Shown piece after piece: positions 1 to 6,871 of a DNA stretch of 19,883 bases. Source of the stretch: an uncultured Clostridium sp. (GTDB lineage Bacteria; Bacillota; Clostridia; Lachnospirales; Lachnospiraceae); contig CAUCIO010000024.1 of assembly GCA_958442925.1 (NCBI GenBank), forward strand, positions 1-19,883, read 5' to 3'. Each line of letters starts with the position of its first letter. Position 1 is the first letter of the stretch. Position numbers and translations under genes: made by a program. The notes beneath the pieces were generated by a model. That model worked only from the letters and a program-made list of their open reading frames with translations. It was not told the DNA's origin and searched no databases.

Positions 1-25
1 TTTTCTTTTATCCTTTTTCCGTATC

Positions 26-571
26 CTACTTCAATTCTCCTACAGGAGGATTCATGCTAATCGACAAATCCTCTCCCAGCAAGCGAAGCGTAATAAATGC
101 ATCTTCTGTTTTCCATTTCCAGTTCTGGCTTCCACCTTCTGAAGATGTACCGTCAAACTCCGGTTCCTGACCCACAAATTCTGTCAGGCTTTTCACCCAT
201 TTTTCTGTCCTGTCCTGACAGTCTTCTCCATCCGGCCGAAACTTAACCGATACAGACGACACGGTTTTATCCTGCTCACAGGTTGTATACAGAGACGCCT
301 CATCCTCTCCCAGAACGATCTGGTAGATGCGGCCAATATAAAAGCCTTTGTCTTCTGTCCAGTTTTCCTCGCCGCCTCCAAACAGGTCCTTTACGTCCTC
401 ATCGCTCTTTCCAAGGAATTCCACAAGCTCTTTAAGTTCAGCTGTCTGGTCAGCCATCTCCTGCTGAACCTCCGTGTTTTCCTTTCCTGTGTCCGGCGGT
501 TCTGAACTGCAGCCTGTTAACAGAGCTGCAGACAGAACCATGGCAGAAAGGAGCATTCTTTCCTTTCTCAT
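26..571 (-). CDS. Putative lipoprotein of unknown function (last gene of the sigV operon)
   Basis: This is a 181-residue predicted lipoprotein that I cannot assign to a named family. The N-terminus MRKERMLL is followed by a short hydrophobic stretch ending in a lipobox, LLTGC, with the lipidated cysteine at residue 21. A short polar linker follows, then a soluble domain of about 130 residues rich in acidic and aromatic residues. It should be anchored on the outer face of the membrane. The ATG at 571 is preferred over an in-frame start at 598 because GGGAGG sits five bases upstream and the signal peptide then begins properly. Its ribosome site overlaps the stop codon region of the lipoprotein gene upstream (10-bp gap), so the two are almost certainly co-transcribed. 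The context suggests an envelope function, but this is inference only. Confidence 0.8.
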   Translation of the reverse strand: MRKERMLLSAMVLSAALLTGCSSEPPDTGKENTEVQQEMADQTAELKELVEFLGKSDEDVKDLFGGGEENWTEDKGFYIGRIYQIVLGEDEASLYTTCEQDKTVSSVSVKFRPDGEDCQDRTEKWVKSLTEFVGQEPEFDGTSSEGGSQNWKWKTEDAFITLRLLGEDLSISMNPPVGELK

Positions 572-581
572 AGACACCTCC

Positions 582-1235
582 CTAGTAGTTAATTCCATTC
601 ACCGCCAGAACTCCGTCCCTCACGCCGAAGTTGACATTGGCTGAACCTCCGTCAGAGATGGAAAATCCCGCCATACTGGGCTGCATATTTTCTGTGTCCG
701 CATTGGCAACTGAGTTCATCAGCCCTTCCGTGAAAACTGCATCGGCTCCCAGAGCAATAAAATCTTCCCTTGTTTTCACTTCATTCGCATTTTCAATATC
801 CACATAGACAGGGAACGCCGTCAGATCAGCCAGTGCTTCCAGATCCTTAGCTGCCACTGCCTCTTTAATCTTATCTGCAAACTCTGCCGCCGCCTTGCTG
901 TCCACCGCGAAATTATCCTCGTATCCGTCAGCTGTCTTTTGAGCTTCTGCAGGTGTTTTTCCGCCTGTTTTTTCCTCTGTTTTCTCTTCTGTCTGTTTCT
1001 CTCCATCCTCCTTTGCATCTTCAGAAACCGTTTCCTTCTCTGTGTCCTCTCCCTCTGCATCAGACTCTTCCAGGCTCTCCGCCGGTTCCAGCTCTGTCAT
1101 CTCAGCTGTTTCGAGCGTCTCCTGAGCCGCTGTAGTCTCCTCTGGCTTTCCCTTTCCTCCGCAGCCTGTCACAGCAAACGCTGCCGCTGTAACAGACACC
1201 AGTACTGCCGCTAAAGTAAGATTTGTTTTTTTCAT
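582..1235 (-). CDS. Putative lipoprotein with acidic low-complexity linker and small C-terminal domain
   Basis: This 217-residue predicted lipoprotein has a signal peptide (MKKTNLTLAAVLV) and the lipobox AVTGC, with the modified cysteine at residue 25. Residues of about 30-100 form a low-complexity spacer of Glu, Thr, Lys and Ala that probably crosses the cell wall or lifts the domain off the membrane. The C-terminal segment, about 105-217, is a compact alpha/beta domain that starts with a helix pair (FADKIKEAVAAKDLEALADL) and ends in strands (GSANVNFGVRDGVLAVNGINY). That layout resembles small NTF2-like domains, but I cannot confirm the fold. The start is supported by GGAGG eight bases upstream. 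The gene lies 36 bp after the anti-sigma gene and 10 bp before another lipoprotein gene, so it is probably in the sigV operon. Confidence 0.82.
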   Translation of the reverse strand: MKKTNLTLAAVLVSVTAAAFAVTGCGGKGKPEETTAAQETLETAEMTELEPAESLEESDAEGEDTEKETVSEDAKEDGEKQTEEKTEEKTGGKTPAEAQKTADGYEDNFAVDSKAAAEFADKIKEAVAAKDLEALADLTAFPVYVDIENANEVKTREDFIALGADAVFTEGLMNSVANADTENMQPSMAGFSISDGGSANVNFGVRDGVLAVNGINY

Positions 1236-1271
1236 AATGTTATCCTCCGCTTTTCTTTATTTTTCTGCCTT

Positions 1272-2144
1272 CTATGGCAGAATTTCAAATTCTATCTCAC
1301 CGGACGAACCGGGTGCGATCTCATATTTTTCAAAGACAATAACAGGATTTCCAGTTTCATTGACATAGAATTTTGCATCCTCTGTAATTCCGGAAAATCC
1401 GCCTTCCTCCTCTGTCCAGAAAATCTCTCCAGCTTCTTTTCTCTGGCTGAGCTGCTGTCTGATACTTTCATTGGCAGCGGCAATATAGTCTGTTCCGAGG
1501 AAATCGGCAAGGGATACCATCTTTCCAGTGTTCACATCAATGTTGTAATATCTGGACTCGCTGTAAGCAGTGCTCCAGTTTTCCGTTCCCCGCACAATAA
1601 AGGAGAGGTACTGATCAGTCTGAGATTTGATCTCATAACCTACGTTAATCTGAATCTTGTGAGCTTTCCACTCTTCCTCTGTTCCGCCTGTATCAAGAAA
1701 CGCTTTTCTGTACTCCTCCGCCCGTTTTACTGCCTCGTCTGCATACTGCCTGCAGAGGTCGTAAATCTGCTGGTTGACTTCATCCACCTGAATTCCTGTC
1801 TCTGTCTGAATCATGTCGATAGTCGGAACCTCCACTGCAATTCCGATTCCATCCTTTTCTGTCTCATAGTTTCTAAATGTCAGCACCCTGGCCAGAGTTC
1901 CAATCACCGGAAGCTGTGCAGCCTCCTCGGCAAAAGCGGTGCTGGTGTTTAAAGCTGCCGTAAAAGCGACGCATACAGCTGCTGCAGCTGCCGCCGTGTT
2001 CCGGATCCACCTCTTTCTGCGGTTCAGCTGAATTACTTTTTCCCTGGCTCTTGATTTTTCTATCTCCTGCTCTACTCTGCGATGCAGCTCCTCCGGAATT
2101 TTTATATTATCATAATCCTGTTTTCTATCTGCTAACCGGCTCAT
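1272..2144 (-). CDS. rsiV: RsiV-like membrane anti-sigma factor (DUF3298 family)
   Basis: This 290-residue protein has the architecture of RsiV, the anti-sigma factor that holds SigV inactive and in Bacillus also acts as a lysozyme receptor. Residues 1-47 are a charged cytoplasmic part expected to bind the sigma factor. Residues of about 49-66 are an Ala-rich membrane segment. They are followed by STAFA and then EEAAQLPV, an Ala-X-Ala signal-peptidase-type site after residue 72. The extracellular part (73-290) contains a Tyr/Asp-rich region and the DUF3298-like C-terminal segment (SRYYNIDVNTGKMVSLADFL ... VFEKYEIAPGSSGEIEF). The ATG overlaps the stop of the sigma gene as ATGA, a classic coupling of sigma and anti-sigma translation. 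Established for the family: lysozyme binding exposes the site to signal peptidase, and RasP-type cleavage then frees SigV. Whether this copy binds lysozyme is inference. Confidence 0.87.
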   Translation of the reverse strand: MSRLADRKQDYDNIKIPEELHRRVEQEIEKSRAREKVIQLNRRKRWIRNTAAAAAAVCVAFTAALNTSTAFAEEAAQLPVIGTLARVLTFRNYETEKDGIGIAVEVPTIDMIQTETGIQVDEVNQQIYDLCRQYADEAVKRAEEYRKAFLDTGGTEEEWKAHKIQINVGYEIKSQTDQYLSFIVRGTENWSTAYSESRYYNIDVNTGKMVSLADFLGTDYIAAANESIRQQLSQRKEAGEIFWTEEEGGFSGITEDAKFYVNETGNPVIVFEKYEIAPGSSGEIEFEILP

Positions 2145-2632
2145 TCGTCCACCTCCTGGATCGATTCCTTTAGACTTTTAAGGCCTCTGTAAAGTTTTGT
2201 CTTGACTGTACTCAAATTAATTCCTGTAATCTCCGAAATTTCCTTTAACGACAATTCTTCAAAAAATCTGAGTTTTATGATTTGCTGTGTATCTTCCTCC
2301 AGCTCCTCTAACTCTCTGGCAACGTCTTCTCCTGGTTCATATCCCCGCTCTTCGTATATTTCTTCTGTGCCGGGATAGTCTTCTGACAGCAGGATTTTCT
2401 TTCTCTGCCTCATAATATTGATACTTTCATTAATTAAAATTCTATAAAACCACGTCCGGACGGCTTCTGCATTTTTAAGATTTCTGTAGGACTCCAATGC
2501 CTTGCAGACTGTATTCTGAACTGCATCCAAAGCGTCTTCTTCATTTTTAACGTAGCTGTACGCCACCCGGTAAAATCGGTTTTGGTTTTCAGTGATGTAG
2601 CTGATCAGCGTTTCGTATAATGTCTCTTTCAT
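2141..2632 (-). CDS. sigV: ECF RNA polymerase sigma factor, SigV-like
   Basis: This 163-residue ECF sigma factor has region 2 at about residues 15-75 (FYRVAYSYVKNEEDALDAVQ ... TWFYRILINESINIMRQRKK) and region 4 at about 105-155 (IIKLRFFEELSLKEISEITG followed by STVKTKLYRGL, a helix-turn-helix). As I recall the Bacillus SigV sequence, both the FYR-A-SYVKN-DALD stretch and the IIxLRFFE-L-EI-EITG-NT-TVKTRLYR stretch match closely, and the short N-terminus matches its length. The start at 2632 is chosen because GAGAGG lies six bases upstream and it gives the family length. An in-frame ATG at 2671, 13 residues longer, also has an AAGGAG site and cannot be excluded. The stop codon overlaps the anti-sigma start by four bases. 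The factor likely directs transcription of envelope-defence genes and of its own operon. Confidence 0.87.
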   Translation of the reverse strand: MKETLYETLISYITENQNRFYRVAYSYVKNEEDALDAVQNTVCKALESYRNLKNAEAVRTWFYRILINESINIMRQRKKILLSEDYPGTEEIYEERGYEPGEDVARELEELEEDTQQIIKLRFFEELSLKEISEITGINLSTVKTKLYRGLKSLKESIQEVDE

Positions 2633-2724
2633 GGGGTACCTCTCTATCTGCAGCTCAGCCGCTGCACTCATTCTTTCCTGCGCTCCTTTCCGTCACTGCA
2701 GTGTTCTTTTTTCTTTCTATCTAT

Positions 2725-2753
2725 TAGACTGTTTTCTGCCGCGAAAAGTTTCA
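2725..2753 (-). promoter_or_regulatory. ECF-type (SigV-like) autoregulatory promoter of the sigV operon
   Basis: On the minus strand, TGAAAC (2748-2753) is followed after 17 bases by AGTCTA (2725-2730). This resembles the TGAAAC ... CGTCTA pattern of SigV and related ECF promoters, and an AT-rich run follows the -35 element as in many ECF promoters. It lies about 90 bp upstream of the sigma factor start at 2632. The alternative housekeeping reading, TTGAAA with TCTAAT, would need a 20-base spacer, which is too long. Direct evidence is the motif and spacing; autoregulation is inferred from the family. Confidence 0.65.
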
Positions 2754-2780
2754 AACAGGAACATAAAATTTCCAGAGAGT

Positions 2781-2830
2781 AAAAAAACAGGCCCCGGCAG
2801 AGATATTCTCCCTGCCGGAGCCTGTTTTTT
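2781..2830 (-). terminator. Intrinsic terminator of carB
   Basis: The arms 2788-2800 and 2812-2824 form a 13-bp stem that is complete on the minus-strand RNA, with one G-U wobble. It is flanked by A-rich sequence upstream and a run of seven U residues downstream (2781-2787). It begins about 10 bp after the carB stop codon and separates carB from the sigV promoter. Confidence 0.93.
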
Positions 2831-2840
2831 ATATTCAAGA

Positions 2841-5800
2841 TTACTGCTCTCTGATCTCGCTGTGGAACTCCTGTAAGGACTTCACACCCAGATGTCCGTT
2901 CTTCTTAATCGTTCTGAGAGCCTGAACAGTAGCTTTCGCTGCTGCCATATTGGTAAAGTAAGGAATCTTGCCCTTAACGGCTGCCTTTCTGATGTAGCTG
3001 TCGTCTCCCATACCCTTTCTGTCCAGAGGAGTATTAATAATAATATCCACCTCTCTGTTCGTAATCTTGTCCAGGATGTTCGGACGGCCCTCATCAATCT
3101 TGGCTACCTTCTTGGCCGGAAGTCCTGCTGCCACCATAATGTCGCAGGTTCTTCCTGTTCCCATCAGTTCAAATCCGCACTCATGGAAGCCGTTAGCAAC
3201 CTCGATAAGCTCTGCCTTGTCCTTGTCGTTGACACTTAACAGAACCGTCCCCTTAGCCGGGAGTCTTGTCTGAGTTGCCTCCTGAGCCTTGTAAATTGCC
3301 TCGCCTACATTAGCGGACATACCGAGAACCTCTCCTGTGGAGCGCATCTCCGGTCCTAATACCGGGTCAACCTCCGGGAACATCTTGAACGGGAATACAG
3401 GCATCTTCACGCCGTAGTGAGGAATCTTCTTCTCCTTTAACTCCGGAACTGGTGACGGACGTCCTGTCAGGTAGGATGTCATGATATCAGTAGCCAGCTT
3501 CACCATCTTAATGTTGCACACCTTGGATACAAGCGGCACAGTTCTGGATGCTCTCGGATTTGCCTCCAGTACGTAAACCTCGCCGTCCTCGATGGCATAC
3601 TGCATGTTCATCAGACCTACTACGTGCATCTCCTTTGCGATTCTGCTGGTGTAGTCCTTGATGGTCTCTACCTGGTCAAGAGTCAGGTTTCTGGACGGAA
3701 GGATACATGCAGAGTCTCCGGAGTGGATTCCTGCCAGCTCAATGTGCTCCATAACAGCCGGAACGAATACGTTCTCGCCGTCGCTGATAGCGTCTGCCTC
3801 ACACTCAGTCGCATGGTGGAGGAAACGGTCAATCAGAATCGGGCGATCCGGTGTCACGCCTACTGCCTGCTGCATATAGAAGGACAGCGCGTTGTCATCA
3901 TGAACAACCTCCATACCGCGTCCGCCTAATACATAGGAAGGACGAACCATAACCGGATATCCAATCTTGTTGGCAATGGCAAGAGCCTCGTCTACATTGA
4001 CAGCCATGCCTGACTCAGGCATGGGAATATTTAACTTATCCATCATCTCGCGGAATAAATCTCTGTCCTCTGCCATGTCGATGGTCTCCGGTGTGGTTCC
4101 CAGGATGTTTACGCCGTATTTCTTAAGATCAGCTGCCAGGTTTAACGGAGTCTGTCCACCGAACTGAGCAATTACGCCAAGCGGTTTTTCCTTATGGTAG
4201 ATGCTTAATACATCCTCCAGTGTCAGCGGCTCAAAATACAGCTTGTCAGAGGTATCGTAGTCTGTAGATACTGTCTCCGGGTTGCAGTTTACGATAATAG
4301 TCTCAAATCCCAGCTCCTTCAGGGCTAAGGCAGCATGTACACAGCAGTAGTCAAACTCAATACCCTGGCCGATACGGTTGGGGCCGCCGCCGAGAATCAT
4401 AATCTTCTTATTGTCTGTACACGGGCTCTGATCCTTAATGTGGTAGCTGGAGTAGTAGTATGCAGAATCCTCTGTTCCGCTTACGTGTACGCCTTCCCAG
4501 CCTTCCTCAACGCCTGCCTCTGTTCTGGCATCGCGGACTGCCTCCTCGGAAATCTCCAGAAGCTCGCTTAAATATTTATCAGCAAAGCCGTCTAACTTAG
4601 CCTGACGCAGCACCTCAGCCGGAGGAACCTGTCCCTTATACTTGAGAAGAGCTTCTTCTTCCTCCACTAATTCCTTCATCTGGGCAATGAAGTAGCTCTT
4701 AATCTGTGTCAGATTATGAAGCTCCTCCACAGTAGCTCCCTTTCTCAGTGCCTCGTACATGATGAACTGACGCTCGCTGGAAACTGTGTGAAGCATGGAA
4801 AGCAGCTCTTTTTTCGTCTTTCCTTCAAATCCTGCATGGCCCAGTCCATAGCGGCCTCTCTCCAGGCTTCGGATGGCCTTCTGGAAAGCTTCCTTGTAGG
4901 TCTTTCCGATACTCATAACCTCGCCTACAGCCTTCATCTGTGTGCCTAATTTATCCTGGGAACCTTTGAATTTCTCAAATGCCCAGCGTGCGAACTTGAT
5001 AACAATGTAGTCGCCGGACGGAACGTACTTATCGAGGGTGCCGTACTTTCCGCATGGAATCTCGTCCAGCGTCATGCCTGTAGCCAGCATAGCGGATACA
5101 AGGGCAATTGGGAAACCTGTTGCCTTGGAAGCAAGGGCTGAGGAGCGGGAGGTACGGGGATTGATCTCGATGACAATATCACGGTCTGTCTTCGGATCAT
5201 GAGCCCACTGCACGTTGGTTCCGCCGATTACCTGAATTGCCTCTACAATCTTATAGGACTTCTCCTGAAGACGCTTCTGAACCTCCTCAGAAATAGTCAG
5301 CATCGGAGCGGAACAGAAAGAATCTCCTGTGTGAACGCCGACTGGATCGATGTTCTCGATGAAGCAGACAGTAATCATGTTGTTCTTAGAGTCACGGACA
5401 ACCTCTAACTCCAGCTCTTCCCATCCAAGAATGGATTCCTCTACAAGAACCTGTCCTACCATACTTGCCTGAAGACCTCTGGCGCAGACTGTCTTTAACT
5501 CCTCCACATTATATACAAGGCCGCCGCCCTCGCCGCCCATGGTGTAGGCCGGACGGAGTACAACCGGATATCCTAACTTGTCGGCAATCTCCAGAGCCTG
5601 CTCTACAGAGTAAGCCACCTCACTTCTGGCCATCTCGATTCCAAGGCTTGACATAGTCTCCTTGAACTCTTCTCTGTCCTCTCCGCGCTCAATAGCGTCT
5701 ACCTGTACGCCGATTACCTGTACGTTATATTTGTCGAGAACGCCTGCAGCTGCCAGCTCAGAACACAGGTTTAAGCCTGACTGTCCTCCCAGGTTTGGAA

Positions 5801-6056
5801 GAAGGGCGTCCGGGCGCTCCTTTGCAATGATCTGCTCAAGGCGATCTACGTTCAGCGGTTCAATATAGGTAACGTCTGCTGTCTCCGGATCGGTCATAAT
5901 CGTAGCCGGGTTGGAGTTTACCAGCACAATTTCATATCCAAGCTTTTTAAGAGCCTTACATGCCTGAGTTCCAGAGTAGTCAAACTCACATGCCTGTCCG
6001 ATGATGATTGGACCGGAGCCAATAATCATTACTTTGTGAATGTCATTTCTTCTCAT
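2841..6056 (-). CDS. carB: Carbamoyl-phosphate synthase large subunit
   Basis: This 1071-residue protein is the full-length CarB, which makes carbamoyl phosphate from bicarbonate, ATP and ammonia delivered by the CarA glutaminase, feeding pyrimidine and arginine synthesis. Two homologous ATP-grasp halves are visible. The first starts with MIIGSGPIIIGQACEFDYSG and the second, near residue 555, with MILGGGPNRIGQGIEFDY. The C-terminal part, about 935-1071, is the MGS-like regulatory domain (GTVLLSVNDKDK ... MGTGRTCDIMVAAGL). The ATG has GAGGGAG upstream. The gene has its own promoter (6150-6178) and a terminator directly after its stop, so it is a one-gene unit. No carA is in the window, which is unusual because carA and carB are commonly adjacent; the small subunit must be encoded elsewhere. 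Confidence 0.98.
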   Translation of the reverse strand: MRRNDIHKVMIIGSGPIIIGQACEFDYSGTQACKALKKLGYEIVLVNSNPATIMTDPETADVTYIEPLNVDRLEQIIAKERPDALLPNLGGQSGLNLCSELAAAGVLDKYNVQVIGVQVDAIERGEDREEFKETMSSLGIEMARSEVAYSVEQALEIADKLGYPVVLRPAYTMGGEGGGLVYNVEELKTVCARGLQASMVGQVLVEESILGWEELELEVVRDSKNNMITVCFIENIDPVGVHTGDSFCSAPMLTISEEVQKRLQEKSYKIVEAIQVIGGTNVQWAHDPKTDRDIVIEINPRTSRSSALASKATGFPIALVSAMLATGMTLDEIPCGKYGTLDKYVPSGDYIVIKFARWAFEKFKGSQDKLGTQMKAVGEVMSIGKTYKEAFQKAIRSLERGRYGLGHAGFEGKTKKELLSMLHTVSSERQFIMYEALRKGATVEELHNLTQIKSYFIAQMKELVEEEEALLKYKGQVPPAEVLRQAKLDGFADKYLSELLEISEEAVRDARTEAGVEEGWEGVHVSGTEDSAYYYSSYHIKDQSPCTDNKKIMILGGGPNRIGQGIEFDYCCVHAALALKELGFETIIVNCNPETVSTDYDTSDKLYFEPLTLEDVLSIYHKEKPLGVIAQFGGQTPLNLAADLKKYGVNILGTTPETIDMAEDRDLFREMMDKLNIPMPESGMAVNVDEALAIANKIGYPVMVRPSYVLGGRGMEVVHDDNALSFYMQQAVGVTPDRPILIDRFLHHATECEADAISDGENVFVPAVMEHIELAGIHSGDSACILPSRNLTLDQVETIKDYTSRIAKEMHVVGLMNMQYAIEDGEVYVLEANPRASRTVPLVSKVCNIKMVKLATDIMTSYLTGRPSPVPELKEKKIPHYGVKMPVFPFKMFPEVDPVLGPEMRSTGEVLGMSANVGEAIYKAQEATQTRLPAKGTVLLSVNDKDKAELIEVANGFHECGFELMGTGRTCDIMVAAGLPAKKVAKIDEGRPNILDKITNREVDIIINTPLDRKGMGDDSYIRKAAVKGKIPYFTNMAAAKATVQALRTIKKNGHLGVKSLQEFHSEIREQ

Positions 6057-6149
6057 GTTTTCTCCCTCTCATTGTCACCAGTTTGCGTTTGCTTTCTTTA
6101 TGTCTGCCAGGGCTTCCTTACATTCAGGCCCTAGTTAACCATTATCAGC

Positions 6150-6178
6150 ATTATAATAGAAAAATCTGGCTCTGTAAA
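6150..6178 (-). promoter_or_regulatory. Sigma-A-type promoter of carB
   Basis: On the minus strand a -35 of TTTACA (6173-6178) is followed after 17 bases by a perfect -10, TATAAT (6150-6155). The predicted leader is about 85-90 nt. It contains a weak hairpin with five-base arms AGGGC and GCCCT, and a three-codon reading frame (ATG GTT AAC TAG). I see no PyrR-binding loop that I recognise. Confidence 0.8.
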
Positions 6179-6211
6179 TAAAAAATTTTACTTTTGATGT
6201 AGAATTTTGTC

Positions 6212-6240
6212 TTCCATTTTCCTTGTTTTTGTGCTATACT
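6212..6240 (+). promoter_or_regulatory. Promoter of the DUF3842 gene (extended -10)
   Basis: The plus strand carries TATACT (6235-6240) preceded by TGC, giving an extended -10. A weak -35, TTCCAT (6212-6217), lies 17 bases upstream. It diverges from the carB promoter, and the roughly 33-bp AT-rich stretch between the two -35 elements could serve both. Confidence 0.6.
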
Positions 6241-6266
6241 GACAAGGATATAGTGGGGTATTATTT

Positions 6267-6309
6267 CCGGCTGGCGGCTGTCATGGCAGGCAGGCCGGTT
6301 TTCTTTTAT
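6267..6309 (+). promoter_or_regulatory. Leader hairpin followed by a U-rich tract (attenuator-like)
   Basis: In the leader of the DUF3842 gene the segment 6267-6298 can fold on itself. Outer arms CCGGC and GCCGG close an inner helix, CUGU with GCAG, around a CAUG loop. It is followed at once by TTTTCTTTT (6299-6307) and, after a few bases, by the ribosome site AAAGAGG. The geometry resembles an intrinsic terminator inside a 5' UTR, but the stem has internal mismatches. I recognise no known riboswitch class. Confidence 0.4.
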
Positions 6310-6327
6310 CATCAAAGAGGTTTACAT

Positions 6328-6762
6328 ATGAGAAGACTGCAGATTGTAATTATTGACGGCCAGGGCGGCCGTATGGGAAAAGGCATTGTGGAGCAGCTGA
6401 AGAAACGCTTCCCTGAGCTTCCCCTCACCGCCGTGGGAACCAACAGTATCGCCACTGCGGCCATGATTAAGGCAGGAGCCGACTGGGGCGCTACCGGTGA
6501 AAATCCTGTAATCGTCAACAGCCGCTCGGCAGATATCATTATCGGGCCGGTAGGCATTGTTATCGCAGATTCCCTGCTGGGAGAGGTGACGGAAACTATG
6601 GCGGCTGCAGTGGGAAAAAGCGCCGCTCACAAGCTTTTAATCCCTGTCAGCCATCGGTGCAGCCATACTATTCTGGGGTGCGGGGAGCTTCCTCTGTCTG
6701 ACTACATCAGAATGGCCTGCGACGAGGTAGAAAAGCGCCTCAAGGAAAACAGCATTTCCTAA
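6328..6762 (+). CDS. DUF3842 family protein (Rossmann-like, function unknown)
   Basis: This 144-residue soluble protein is the only plus-strand gene in the window. It starts with a strand-loop-helix motif, IVIIDGQGGRMGKGIVEQL, typical of nucleotide-binding Rossmann-like folds. It then carries GTNSIATAAMIKAGADWGATGENP and IIIGPVGIVIADSLLGEVT, which I recall as the conserved core of DUF3842 proteins of Clostridia. The function is not established. A cysteine/histidine cluster near the end (SHRCSHTILGCGE) might bind a metal, which is speculation. The start at 6328 is supported by AAAGAGG eight bases upstream; an in-frame TTG at 6223 is rejected because it lies upstream of the promoter -10. The gene is divergent from carB and convergent with ribF. 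Confidence 0.85.
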   Translation: MRRLQIVIIDGQGGRMGKGIVEQLKKRFPELPLTAVGTNSIATAAMIKAGADWGATGENPVIVNSRSADIIIGPVGIVIADSLLGEVTETMAAAVGKSAAHKLLIPVSHRCSHTILGCGELPLSDYIRMACDEVEKRLKENSIS

Positions 6763-6795
6763 AACGTGTCCCATGATAAAATGTTCCGCAGCAGC

Positions 6796-6851
6796 AAAAA
6801 GGCAGATGCAGGGCATATCCTTTTGAGGATGCGCCTGCACCTGCCTTTTTT
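6796..6851. terminator. Bidirectional terminator between the DUF3842 gene and ribF
   Basis: A long imperfect hairpin has outer arms AAAAAGGCAG and CTGCCTTTTT, inner arms TGCAGG and CCTGCA, and a further pairing of ATATCC-like and GGAT segments around a TTTTG loop. Plus-strand RNA ends in six U residues and minus-strand RNA in five. It therefore serves the convergent DUF3842 gene and the end of the rimP-ribF operon. Confidence 0.9.
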
Positions 6852-6871
6852 CATGTTTGCATTCTGATGTC

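Noticed and set aside
6057..6149. PyrR-type or other known pyrimidine-responsive leader before carB
   Set aside because: Only a five-base-pair hairpin and a three-codon reading frame are present; no recognisable PyrR loop or terminator/antiterminator pair.
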